Assembly (NCBI GenBank): GCA_944739405.2
Contig: OX123182.2
Span: forward strand, 15,883,326 to 15,947,325
Direction: 5' to 3'
Origin: Euclidia mi
Lineage: Eukaryota > Arthropoda > Insecta > Lepidoptera > Erebidae
DNA: 64,000 nucleotides
Of this stretch, positions 32,210 through 42,603 are shown piece after piece. The position numbers and the translations under genes are program-made. Positions within the stretch are counted from its first letter, which is position 1, and each line of letters begins with the position of its first letter. Under the pieces are notes generated by a model that saw nothing but the letters and a program-made list of their open reading frames with translations, searched no databases and had not been told where the DNA came from.

Positions 32210-34813
32210 ATGCCGGTTATGCCGAAGGAAGAAACTGAAGGTGTGCGTACCAGGAACCAGCGCCAGCAAGACCTGGACCAGAGACGCTTCGGAGACGTTC
32301 CTTCTCCATCGTCTGGTGGACCAGGCGAATCCGCGGATGCAGTGGAGCCTACAAGCGCACACTCCGTGGCGGTGCCCGACATCGCGGCTCTGATGACGTT
32401 CATGCAGGAGCATGCCCGCCGCCTGGAGGAACAGCTACACCGCGACAAGGAGGAGCAGGCCCGCCGTTTGGAGGAACAGCTGGTGGTGATGAAAGACCTC
32501 AGCGCCGCTGTAGGGAAGGACCTGAAGGTGGTAAAGGAGGAGCTCCAGCAGCACGAGGCTCGTATCAGCGACGTGGAGAAGCTCGTACACGACCAGCTTG
32601 TGACTCGCGTCGCCTCTATAGAGAAGCGTGTACACGATCACCTCGAGACCCGTATTGCCGAAGTGGAGAAGAAATTGTGTAGGCTCGGGTCCTACGACGT
32701 TACACCTGCAGCTGTGGCGCCCTCACCTCGTTGGTTTAAGGTTCCACCATTTGATGGCTCATCATCGTGGTATGCATACAAGGTCCAGTTTGAGGCCGTT
32801 ATGCGAACGAATGGGTGGAACAAAGAACAGGCCTTCACCGCCCTAACCTTGGGCCTTCGTGATCAGGCCTTGACGGTGTTGGAGGTGCTTGGGGAAGACG
32901 TCTCCTATGAAAAGCTGATGGAGGCGCTGGAGGCGAGATACGGTGACGCACACCTAGAACATGTGTATCGTGCTCAGCTGAAGGACAGGACACAACGCAC
33001 CGGAGAAACTCTGCAGCAGTGGGCTCTAGAGGTGGAAAGGCTGGTCAGGAAGGCATACCAGTCGTCGCCTGCGCTTATTGACGGGAACCTCGTACAAGCG
33101 TTTACGGATGGGATCCGGGACCTGGAAGTTAGAGCAGCGGTAAGACTTGGGCACTTCAAGTCCCTGAAGGAAGCCTTAGCCTACGCTCTGGAGGTGGAAG
33201 CAGCGCGTCACGAGGATCGAACTGACCGTATCAGGGAAGTTGTTTCTTCACCACGGTGCTACAACTGCGGGGAAAGAGGCCATATCCGCTTGAGCTGCCC
33301 AAAGCGTAAGCGGCACGTTGATACCCTCTCTCCACCGAAGGGGTCACCTGACGTACCTGTCTGGCGGCAAGAGCAACGTAACGCAGATGCTCTGACGTGT
33401 AGGCCTTACCCCGACCAACGCAAACACTGTGCAAGACAGGAAGCGAAGCCGGCAGCGCTAGTGAGAATGTTGAAGACGGATCTGAGCGACGGATGGAAAG
33501 AAGCTTTGCAGCGTGCTCAGCAAGAAGACAAGGATGTACAGCTGATTCTTGAATGGAAAAAATCAGATGCGCCTAGGCCCAAATGGAGTGATATCGCAGC
33601 AATGAGCCCCATCACCAAGAGTTATTGGGCACAGTGGGAAAGCTTGGTCGTCCAGGATGGAGTTCTGTGCCGCAAATGGGAAAACGCTCGCGGTAACCAG
33701 TGCCATTTGCAAATGGTAGTGCCCAAAACTAAGGTGCCGGAAGTCTTGCAGCTCTATCACAATGGTGCTTCGGGAGGTCACATGGGAGTTAAGAAGACCC
33801 TTACTAAGATCCGGGAGCGGTTTTATTGGCTCCACTGTCGAGATGACGTCGAGGATTGGTGCCGCAAATGCACAAGTTGTGCGGCTGTCAAGGGGCCACA
33901 TACTCGAAGCAGAGGTGCATTAAAGGTGTACAATGTGGGAGCTCCATGGGAGCGCATAGCGTTGGATGTCGCTGGGCCGTTTCCTGAGAGCCAGGACGGA
34001 AACAAATACTTCTTGGTTGTGATGGATTACTTCACGAAGTGGCCTGAAGTGTTTGCAATCCCAAATCAAGAAGCTACCACAGTGGCCGATAAGCTGGTGC
34101 ATGAAGTCTTTTGTCGGTTCGGGGTGCCCTTGGAAATCCACAGCGATCAAGGCCGGAACTTCGAATCTGAGGTATTCAAGGAGACTTGTCGCGTAATGGG
34201 TGCACATAAAACCAGGACCACGGCTTATCATCCGCAATCAGATGGCATGGTTGAACGGTTTAACCAATCACTGGAAAGGTACCTGGCGAAGGTCGTGGAG
34301 AGCAAACAAAGAGATTGGGACAAGCACATCCAACCATTTCTCCTGTCATATCGCAGTGCGGTCCACGAAACTACAGGAGTAACACCAGCTTTTGCCAATT
34401 TCGGTAGAGAGCTCCGTTTACCTGCAGACCTTATCACCGGTATTCCACCAGAATCTCCACGCAATATAACGGATTACGCAACCGAGCTACGCAACAGGAT
34501 GAACGACGTATACGAGCACATCAGGGAATCTGGACAACAGATGTCTGAGAAGATGAAGACTCGCTACGACCGGAAGGCAAACAACAAAGGCTTCGATGAG
34601 GGATCATTGGTGTGGCTTCATAACCCAGTACGAAGCAAAGGAAAATCGCCTAAGTTACAAGCCAGATGGGACGGGCCATATCGCATAATTACCAGGATGA
34701 ACGACGTCACCTATCGAATCCAGAAGGGGTCGCGAGGTGCACCGAAGATAGTTCATGTGGACCGGTTGGCTCGTTACTATGGGTCTAACGATGTTCGAGA
34801 CGAACACGTTTAA
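32210..34813 (+). CDS. Gag-integrase fusion polyprotein (867 aa)
   Basis: One open frame from ATG 32210 to TAA 34813. Residues 1-160 are charged, with coiled-coil heptads (RRLEEQL repeats). A capsid-like region follows from PPFDGSSSW (about 177) to 340, and the zinc knuckle CYNCGERGHIRLSC is at 350-363. The junction lies at about residues 390-393 (NADAL). Next comes integrase: zinc-binding H517, H524, C554, C557; catalytic D586, D646 and E682, with exactly 35 residues between the last two; and a C-terminal GPYRI motif. The last two thirds should suffice for strand transfer and Gag for particle assembly, but there is no protease to separate them and no RT. The ATG matches that of copy 1. Whether the fusion is translated or active is inferred. 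Confidence 0.93.
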   Translation: MPVMPKEETEGVRTRNQRQQDLDQRRFGDVPSPSSGGPGESADAVEPTSAHSVAVPDIAALMTFMQEHARRLEEQLHRDKEEQARRLEEQLVVMKDLSAAVGKDLKVVKEELQQHEARISDVEKLVHDQLVTRVASIEKRVHDHLETRIAEVEKKLCRLGSYDVTPAAVAPSPRWFKVPPFDGSSSWYAYKVQFEAVMRTNGWNKEQAFTALTLGLRDQALTVLEVLGEDVSYEKLMEALEARYGDAHLEHVYRAQLKDRTQRTGETLQQWALEVERLVRKAYQSSPALIDGNLVQAFTDGIRDLEVRAAVRLGHFKSLKEALAYALEVEAARHEDRTDRIREVVSSPRCYNCGERGHIRLSCPKRKRHVDTLSPPKGSPDVPVWRQEQRNADALTCRPYPDQRKHCARQEAKPAALVRMLKTDLSDGWKEALQRAQQEDKDVQLILEWKKSDAPRPKWSDIAAMSPITKSYWAQWESLVVQDGVLCRKWENARGNQCHLQMVVPKTKVPEVLQLYHNGASGGHMGVKKTLTKIRERFYWLHCRDDVEDWCRKCTSCAAVKGPHTRSRGALKVYNVGAPWERIALDVAGPFPESQDGNKYFLVVMDYFTKWPEVFAIPNQEATTVADKLVHEVFCRFGVPLEIHSDQGRNFESEVFKETCRVMGAHKTRTTAYHPQSDGMVERFNQSLERYLAKVVESKQRDWDKHIQPFLLSYRSAVHETTGVTPAFANFGRELRLPADLITGIPPESPRNITDYATELRNRMNDVYEHIRESGQQMSEKMKTRYDRKANNKGFDEGSLVWLHNPVRSKGKSPKLQARWDGPYRIITRMNDVTYRIQKGSRGAPKIVHVDRLARYYGSNDVRDEHV

Positions 34814-34821
34814 GAGGGAGG
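34812..34821 (+). other. Polypurine tract of gypsy copy 2
   Basis: AAGAGGGAGG, three bases before the right LTR, identical to the tract of copy 1. It overlaps the stop codon of the fusion ORF. Confidence 0.7.
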
Positions 34822-34824
34822 CCG

Positions 34825-35289
34825 TGTTACGAATTGAAAATAACGCCATCTATCAGTGAATGGGAGAACTACATGAGATTAGATGTATCGGTTGTTTAAG
34901 GCTGTTCATCTATCCTCTAATAGATGGCGTAGGTGTAAATAGAACATTTACGCAATTCTAGAAACACCTTACACGTTTCCAGAAATATCGTGAGTCGTCT
35001 CGAAAAGCCTAGTGATGTTATCCGGCCAGTATAAATAGAGCGAGAGCGCGCGAGACAGGACAGTAACAATTGAATACGGAAAGCGATCAACATCAAGCGA
35101 AGGAAGTAATTCGGAAGTGTTTAGTGGTGTTTTATTAGTGTTGTTCTAGTGGTGTGAATAGTGTGTTTTACTAGTGAAGTGAAAATTAAGTGTGTGTATC
35201 TAGTGTTATACTTAGTGTTTGTGTAGTAAATAAAGTTCAGTTTTCTGGCATAGTGAGTTATAATTTATCACGAACCCCAGCTCGTAACA
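34825..35289 (+). repeat. Right LTR of gypsy copy 2
   Basis: 465 bp, read as identical to the left LTR, followed by the ATAT duplication at 35290-35293. Confidence 0.95.
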
Positions 35290-36049
35290 ATATAATATAT
35301 TTACCTATACTATGGAATCGTTTGTGAAAATAAAGTCATTTCTTTAATACAGTTTACTTTGTTTTTATGTTTCCCAGTACACAGTTATGATAGATGGTCT
35401 AATAAAAATGTAAGAAGCTAATTCCATTCCGACACTAACGCGTTATAAACAAAGAAAACAAAAAAGTCCATTGAATATTTAAAAGGAACCATTTTTCTTA
35501 TAAAGTAAACGAATTTCCGTGTAGGGTCAGGGAGGCAACAGTGGCTCAGTCGGGTACAGTGACTCATTCATGAAATTACTCGAGAAACGCGCGAGATATT
35601 TCTCTCATTGTCACATAATACTAGCATATGAACTCCAAACAAGTTCTAACCAGTCGATCGGCAGATCAAGCGTTCGTACGGTTGTATGACGGCGTGTTTT
35701 TGTTTTGGTGGCCACAAAATTACTTTTTGAGGTGAGTTTCTGCTGTTTCCATACTCTAGGTTGTGACAATTTGTATAGCCTCTTATATTCAGCAATTAGT
35801 TAATACTCTAGTGTTCTCATTCATGTAGTTGTTTATCGTAATGATTATTTGACTCGAAGGCTGTGATCAGATATATTCAAAATGGCGTAGTCGTACATAG
35901 TGACTCAATTCTAAGAAGTACACAGTGACTCTGAGTCACTGTGTACTAGGTACATGTTATTGATTCTTAATTAGTAATATTTTTTGAATAACCAAATATA
36001 AACAACACTTTTTAATTGAGTAATTTGACCTTTTAGTTTTGTTTGTAGT

Positions 36050-36544
36050 ATGCCGCGACCACAAACTGCGCGACAAATTGGCAATACTCCCCACGAAAAC
36101 ATTAAAGAGGGCTTGAAATAAATCAGGAATTGAGAATCTGTGCGAAAGACGTCAAAGAGAGCTAATGTTCTTGCTTTGCTACGCTCAAGAGCTATTGTTG
36201 GAAAACCAAAGACAGTCCTTCGCTTGAGAAGTTGTTACCCTCACAGCTGCAACCCAACTATTCAGTCAACAGAATTTTTACAGCAGAACAGAGACTATAT
36301 CCTTGAAAACTATTTTACGCATTGCGCTCTTTTGTCTTATGGATTAACCGTGAAAAAAAGCCGGAAAGTGGCATATCAGAGTGCTAAAATCAATAATTTG
36401 AAAATGCCTGCCTCGTGGGAGGAGAAGGAAATGCCAGGCAAGGACTGGTTAATCTCATTCGGACGCAGACATAACATCACCCTGAAAAAACCAAGAAGCC
36501 TGCAGTCTCGCCAGAGCCACAGCAACAAAAGCAACGTCTCATAA
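36050..36544 (+). pseudogene. pogo-type transposase N-terminal remnant
   Basis: A frame beginning MPRPQTARQ at 36050 is preceded by TTTTAGTTTTGTTTGTAG, which could be a splice acceptor. It has two in-frame stops near 36119 and 36131 and then runs open to 36544. The later part reads KVAYQSAK, MPASWEEKEMPGKDWLISFG, RRHNITLKKP. This matches the CENP-B/pogo DNA-binding half (P-SW...GKDWL..F..RH...L.KP). No DDE motifs follow before the right TIR. The 135-codon stretch after the stops has no early ATG. It may once have encoded a DNA-binding protein only; it now looks dead. Confidence 0.75.
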
Positions 36545-36674
36545 TTTTGATTTTTATTAAATAAATAAACTGTCTATTTATTTTCAATAAAAATATAATT
36601 TGAATATTTGATCTTTCATTTTATTTCTACTGATGAGTCACTGTGTACTACTAGAGTCACTGTGTACTACGGGG

Positions 36675-36714
36675 TTGAGCCACTGTGTACACCTAGGTGT
36701 ACACAGTGGCTCAA
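36675..36714. repeat. 40-bp perfect palindrome
   Basis: Two 20-bp arms, TTGAGCCACTGTGTACACCT and its exact complement, meet without a loop at CCTAGG. Each arm contains one copy of the element's GAGYCACTGTGTAC motif. Confidence 0.9.
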
Positions 36715-37036
36715 TTCCCGATGTTTAGTTTTTGGCCTCTCATTTTATTTTAGTAATATTTAGTGCTATTATAAAAATCTAGTTTTAAACTATAATATCT
36801 AACCCTCAACGTGTACAAGTTTTAGATAAATCCAATGATAATTTTCTCAAAATTCACCCATTTGAAAAAATCCGAGTCACTGTTGCCTCCTTGACCCTAC
36901 CTACAAGTAAATTCTTTGTTGATAAGCACGCTATACATTGTATTTAATATTACAAGACAGTATCCTCTCTAAAACATTTACGTTTAGAAGTATTACAACG
37001 CTTCACCTTGGTAGAAGGTCGGCAGAACGATTGCTA

Positions 37037-37298
37037 TCTATACTAATATAATAAAAATGAAGAATTTGTTTGTCGCGCTAATCTCTAGAACTACTAGTCG
37101 CATTCTAATACAATTTTTATTATTCACAAGGAAGGCTTTGTTTAATCACACTACGACCTTTAGGAGCTGGCGAAAAAGAAAAATAACTTAAAAAGAATGT
37201 CAGTTAGAGCATACGCTTAACCCGTTGTCGCGACGTCGACGGACGGTTCAATGGACATTGGACAGAGTGCAGTGGGTGAAATCGCGCGTCATTACTAG
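37037..37298 (+). mobile_element. Short non-autonomous Helitron (262 bp)
   Basis: It starts TCTATACTAATATAATAAA, the 5' end typical of lepidopteran Helitrons, and ends TTACTAG. It is flanked by A and T. There is no coding capacity. Confidence 0.65.
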
Positions 37299-38313
37299 TA
37301 TTAGTATGTCGTCACAAAACTTCCTGGTAATTACTCTACGGATATGAAAATATATATGCACAGTTTATTTCTGTGCCGTCCTAACGGGTTTAGCAAGATA
37401 TTCTAGCCTGACTAGTGACCGTAAATAAAAAAATACTATTAGTTGACATTTGGTCACGTGCGCATGATCAAATCGTGCTGAATCAAATATCCTGTTTCTA
37501 TCTACACGTGCTTAGATGCTTAATAAAACTAGCCAATGAACTTTAGAAATCGTTACTATTTTATTTTTATGTAACTGGTATGAATCATTCCACCATAGTT
37601 GGAGTAACCCAGACGAAACGGCGGGGTAAATGTTTCACCTACGGTATTACCCCTTTATTTTAAAATTATCACAAGATTGATATCCATTTATATGTGTACG
37701 AAATATAATTAGTATCTGTGTATAATAACGTAAAATATTAAAATATGTTTCAAGCCAATTATTGTAACTCATTATCACTGCCAAGGATGAATTAAACGGC
37801 TGATTTTAAAGTTGAACATGATGACAGCCTTGACTAGCCTTCAATTTGGAAAGACTAGAATTTACCAAATGTCACAAAGATTAAATCATTACCAGCATGT
37901 TAGGTAAGCAAGTTAAATAAACTACTGCGAGTTATAAATATAATTATGTTTAACGTAAATGGAAAGGTTTTGCAAATAAAACGTTTCCATTTCAACGAAT
38001 CCCAAGTTTTAATTGGATATTCGAAACGCTGACATTTTGCTATATAAGTACATATAGTTAACAGTTCTCTCCCTTTAACCGTTGTATGATAATGTTATAA
38101 AAATATTTAGTAAACCTACTTAATTGTTTAATTTTAGATTATTTGTCCAATCAAGAATAATCTCGACGACGGTATATACTCGTAAGCAAACACGGACCGA
38201 AACACTTAACAATCAATATTTATTATGTCATACATAAATAAATAATATTATCCAATATCCAAAGTCCGTGTGAATATCCAAATACAAGGTGTTTAATGGA
38301 CAGTATATAGTAA
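37299..38313. other. Intergenic DNA, nothing recognised
   Basis: AT-rich sequence with no gene, RNA or complete element recognised. Confidence 0.4.
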
Positions 38314-38509
38314 TCTATACTAAAAGAGTTTGTTTGTTTGTGCTTGAACGCGCTAATCTCAGGTGCTACTGGTCCGATTTGAAAAATTCTTTCAGTGTTA
38401 AATAGCCCATTTATCGAAGAAAGCTATAGACTATATTACATCACGCTATAAGCGACAAGAGCGGAGCAGCAGCCTTAAATAACGCGGATGCAACTTCGAG
38501 CTCATCTAG
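38314..38509 (+). mobile_element. Short non-autonomous Helitron (196 bp)
   Basis: It starts TCTATACTAAAAGAG and ends GAGCTCATCTAG, with A before and T after. The internal GCGCTAATCTCAG...TACTGGTCCGATTTGAAAAATT block is shared with 56336-56511. Confidence 0.7.
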
Positions 38510-38732
38510 TTGTAAGATAATACGCGTTGACAGCCACAAGACGAGACTGGCCACCTTCCAGACAGCACTTTGCGTCAAGATGTATAAATAATTCGAATGT
38601 TTGCCAACAAACGTAACACACCGGAATAGTGGGTGTGTTGCCGATGGACAGCACTTTTATAAGAAAAATCCAGATAAATACTGCACTTGAAATTCTATAT
38701 TCTTGTCATCTCTAACACTTCTCTCCTCAGTC

Positions 38733-39361
38733 TAGAGATGTGTCCCTCACTCATGAGGTGCCTCGTTTGAGGTACTCGTGATCGCAATTTGAAAGAGTTA
38801 CTCGAATTTCAATATTGAACCACCTCATTCGTTCACGCCTCCTCACTTAAAAATTTACATTGACATTATTGACGTTGTATTCGCGAGTGCTCGTAGAGTA
38901 TTTTCTGTGCGAGGCGAGAGTGAGTCGCAGATTAGATATTAGGAGTGAGTATTGAGGTCTTGAGGTATTGTGTGAATGAGTGAGCTTTGTGAGCCAATGA
39001 ACCAACTTATTTCATAATTGTACTGAATTTATAAAATGAAGTGAGGTCTCGGAAGTTTGAAAACACAGCAAACATTATGATTTGGGTATGCATAATGAAA
39101 TAATGATATTTGGTATTGTATGACTGTGATACTGATTTTTTTGTAGGATTTTATTTAGATTGTTCGTGTTGTGAGGCGATAAAAAAAATGTGAAATGTGT
39201 TGTGCGTAAATAAAACACACGAAGCAAAGGCTCAGCTCGCGAGGTGAATACGCCGACGGACGACTCCTCACCTCAAATGAGGGGTACCTCGTGAGTACCT
39301 CGCGAGGTAAAATGAGGTACTCCCTCAACTTCATTTTATATTGATGAGTTACCCATCACTA
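38733..39361. mobile_element. Non-autonomous hAT element with perfect 8-bp target duplication
   Basis: 629 bp. Short terminal inverted repeats (TAGAGATGTGT left, TAGTGATGGGT right) and an exact 8-bp duplication CCTCAGTC (38725-38732 and 39362-39369) define a hAT insertion. The subterminal regions are rich in GAGGT/ACCTC words in both orientations, as expected for hAT transposase binding clusters. No transposase coding is seen. Confidence 0.85.
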
Positions 39362-39369
39362 CCTCAGTC

Positions 39370-42300
39370 TCTCATCTCATATTAACTTTGGTTTTTCTAC
39401 CTAATCATTCAAAATTTCATATGACTAGGTCAAACGACCAAGCTCCACTCAATTTGCTCGTTCAGTATTTTTCCATTCGTTTTCAGCGATGAAAACGTAA
39501 TTGCCAGCGTCATTGCTAAACGTGTTTCGAACCAAAGGGCAGAAAAGTTTCTTACAATTGTCACGAAAAAAGTAATTATCCTGCTTGTTTCGAAAGACAC
39601 AATACTTTTGCCGGCTATTTTTCATTCAAAAGTCAAAGCAAAAATACAGGAGTCCAACGAAGGTATAACAAATAAAATTCAATGAACTGTTCCATTTACA
39701 CAGATATCGCAGTTTCCGCGCAAGCGTTACCGACAGGATATTATACAATATGGAAAGTTGCTAATTAGTTTCGAACACCTGTATTTGTTTCCAACAAAAA
39801 CAACTACCGACTCTTTAAAATAACTACGGGAGTTTATATCGAGGCAATAGTTTCTTTTATGGAGGAAGATAAAATAAAATGCCCGTAATGGTGGCGGTGG
39901 AAACTTGTTTAGGTGCTGGGATGTTCAGTCTTTTAGAAAAGGATCGTTTGCTACGGAGATTTTTACGCTCATTGAACAGCAAACAATTCGGTATAGAGCA
40001 AATTCACCTTGGATTTCTTAGGGCACTTTATAAGTAGGGGATTCATTTAGCAGATTTAGCTAAAACACAGCCGAATTTGGATAAAAACTACTCGATACAA
40101 GATAGCCAACAGAACCAAACGATCTGAAATATTAATTATGTTATACAGAAAGGTTACTACTAACTCATTTGATGATATCCCCTTTCCCATGTTTAAGTAT
40201 ACTATGGTCTCCAAGAATACGTTGCTACAAGTGCGTCTCCTTTGCACTATTAATTGGACCAGCATTGAACAAACGGACCTTAACTGCACTCGAAATCAAC
40301 TAAATAGCACTGGTAGCAGGAACTTGTATCGTCTTGAACTGTCACGAACATTATATACACTTATACCGCTTACACATAACCAGTCAATTGGTGCTCTTTC
40401 CGTCGGCATCACAGACTCGATCTAATTTGCGGCACGTAAATCAGCTGGCAGCTGTTAGTCAGGAGTACGACAATTGAGTGACAACCATCGTCCTGTCACT
40501 GGGGACTCAATTGACTCATAATGGTCCTTAGAACAATTGGGAACGCAGCGCCGGCGTCTAACAATCAAATTGTTCTATAAATGTATGGCAGGCTGTCCAA
40601 ACTAAATGTTATTTATTGATTTCTGTTGAGATTTTCTGATTTACGAGTTCTGATATAAATGAATCCTTCATTGACTAGATAGCCAATGAAGGATTATTAA
40701 TTAAGCATCCAAATGCTATTGAGAATATTTAATAAAGTTAAACAAAGAGTCTACCTTCAAAACAGCCCGGTGAAAACGTTGGGTCAAAGAGGTATTTATA
40801 CCTTAAGTATGTTACTTAACGTTATTAAGACCGTTAAATAAACCTGTTTGATCAATAAAGAGGTATAAAATAAAGCTTACTTTCTGTACCTAAGGACTCG
40901 GTCGGCTCCCTTTTACAACATCGTATTTAATTTGGTTTAAGTGATTATGCATTCTGGTATATAGGTACGGTAATCCCGCATATAATATTAAAATAAACGT
41001 AATACTTATGGATGCCAAGCATGACAATAGAAATCAGCAATTTGAGACAGCATAGCGGCCACAGAAATGATTCATTTCTGTGATAGCGGCCTTCTCTCGA
41101 TTTTGGAATGGTCTGATTAGAAATACTATGCTAGTACTATAGACGCTGGTAGTGACAATACAACTTTCCTTTTCTGAAGGGTTGGCAAAACGTGCCTGAC
41201 ATACGTCTACAGAATTTCAAAATTGCTGTCGTATGCTTAGGCATACCTACTGCATAAAAATATATCAGTTATGAGCTCGGGACAGCATACACATTCGTAG
41301 CATTACTTAGGGGTTCGCTTTCTCCGTACATTAGTAAACTAGCGGCAGCATTATACAAGAATACAAACGTAGAAGGTAAATATAAATACGAGAAACCCAG
41401 GGCCTCTGTGAAATTCACAATCCCGTTTAGGGTTTATTTTGTCAAATTGCATTTTTTTTACGCTAATTCGATAAATACGTAGTCCGTTTAATACGATACT
41501 ATGCAATTTAACTGAAAAAAGTGCAAACGTAATCACTTTTTATTTCGTCTAAAAGTATGTTTATTTATACTTGTAACCATAATAATATACACTTCAAGCA
41601 AACCTATCTCATTTTTTGGAGTGTAAGACAAAACGATTTTGTTAGATAAATCAACTTAAGGGATCAAATGGAACATAGATTGGGTTTGATCGACAAGGTT
41701 AGTTGACAGTGGGCGTCCCTTGCCCTAAATTGGGCTGATTCTGGCTAAAATGTAATCCATCGTACAGGCTGACAAATTGCAAGTTTCCTCAAAGTATCAT
41801 GATGGATGGGTTGCCATCTTCCATTGAAGACAAAGCGACGTTTTAGGGCAATTTGTAGGATGTTGTTTGTTACACAAAGTACCGTCACTTAATGGACGAT
41901 AACGGCGTGGCCACGACTTCGTACTTACGGACAAGCGACTAGCGATCAGTTCAACTTCCCACTTTGTGGCGACAGCTATGGCGACGGAACAAAGCGTGGC
42001 AAAGACTCAGTAAAGTGACAATTTGAACAACTAGCGTTGTTTATATACTGTCTCACTGCTAGGCGCTTGTTTCTTCTGACTATGAGAAGGGTTAAGTAAA
42101 TCATCGCGCTGTCCAAGCGCAGGACCTCATGTATTAAAATCGACTGTGTACTTTTCCAGAATTGACCTAAAGTACTACAAGTATATAATTGCATATTTTT
42201 CCAAAACTGTTTAAATTATCGCAATTTCCTAAAATCATGATTTATTTCGTCGCTTGCCGCGTATCGCTTTGGTTGTCGCTAAAGTCGCAGCCGAGCAGTA

Positions 42301-42489
42301 AGTATTAAATGAAACGGTAACGAGATCCCGTCGGATTCAAGTTAATAAGAAAACGTTATATCTTTTGAGGTGCGGCAATAATCAATATTACGTTTACTTT
42401 AATTTGCTCGTTGTTGGAATTGGATACGTGTCGAACTATCAAAAGTATGTATTGTTCAACAGAGGACGTAAAATACATCTTTAGGCTAG
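39370..42489. other. Intergenic DNA with small hairpins
   Basis: No gene recognised. It holds a perfect 12-bp hairpin near 40663-40696 (AATCCTTCATTG arms). A CACAGAAATGA/TCATTTCTGTG palindrome lies near 41061-41083. A SINE/LINE tail fragment sits near 42040-42135 (CACTGCTAGGC...CTATGAGAAGGG). Confidence 0.5.
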
Positions 42490-42547
42490 CTTTTTAGGGT
42501 TCCGTACCTAAAAGGTAAAAAACGGAACCCTATTACTAAGCCTCCGC

Positions 42548-42603
<56 letters not shown>

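Larger units (their letters stand above)
31717..35289 (+). mobile_element. Young gypsy-derived element encoding a Gag-integrase fusion and no reverse transcriptase (copy 2)
   Basis: 3,573 bp with two 465-bp LTRs that I read as identical and the 4-bp duplication ATAT (31713-31716 and 35290-35293). PBS, one long ORF and a PPT lie between the LTRs. Protease, RT and RNase H are absent. Compared with copy 1 the loss spans about 2.15 kb between AACG words corresponding to 2346-2349 and 4498-4501 of copy 1, and the remaining Gag and integrase are in one frame. Identical LTRs mean the insertion is recent and was reverse transcribed by an enzyme supplied in trans. Confidence 0.95.
35524..36897 (+). 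mobile_element. pogo-like (Tc1/mariner) non-autonomous element with palindromic motif array
   Basis: 1,374 bp with TIRs starting GGGTCAGGGAGGCAACAG (right end GGGTCAAGGAGGCAACAG) and TA on both sides (35522-35523 and 36898-36899). Inside are about ten copies of a GAGTCACTGTGTAC motif in both orientations, some fused as perfect palindromes (35917-35947 and 36675-36714). It carries the N-terminal part of a pogo/CENP-B type transposase but no DDE domain, so it is non-autonomous. Confidence 0.85.

Noticed and set aside
31717..35289. Copy 2 as an assembly collapse of a full-length element
   Set aside because: Both LTRs, the TSD, PBS and PPT are complete and the fusion frame is open across the junction. 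Collapse would not be expected to give a clean in-frame join, though raw reads would settle it.
36140..36544. Possible host gene
   Set aside because: It sits inside a TIR element with TA duplications, has upstream in-frame stops and no early ATG, and matches the pogo DNA-binding half.
40138..40425. 95-codon plus-strand frame and similar short frames across 39-64 kb
   Set aside because: No domains, no splice-compatible neighbours and no codon bias evident by eye; frames of this length are expected by chance.
42547..42603. CRISPR-like or tandem gene structure
   Set aside because: It is a simple CTGT microsatellite with no spacers.
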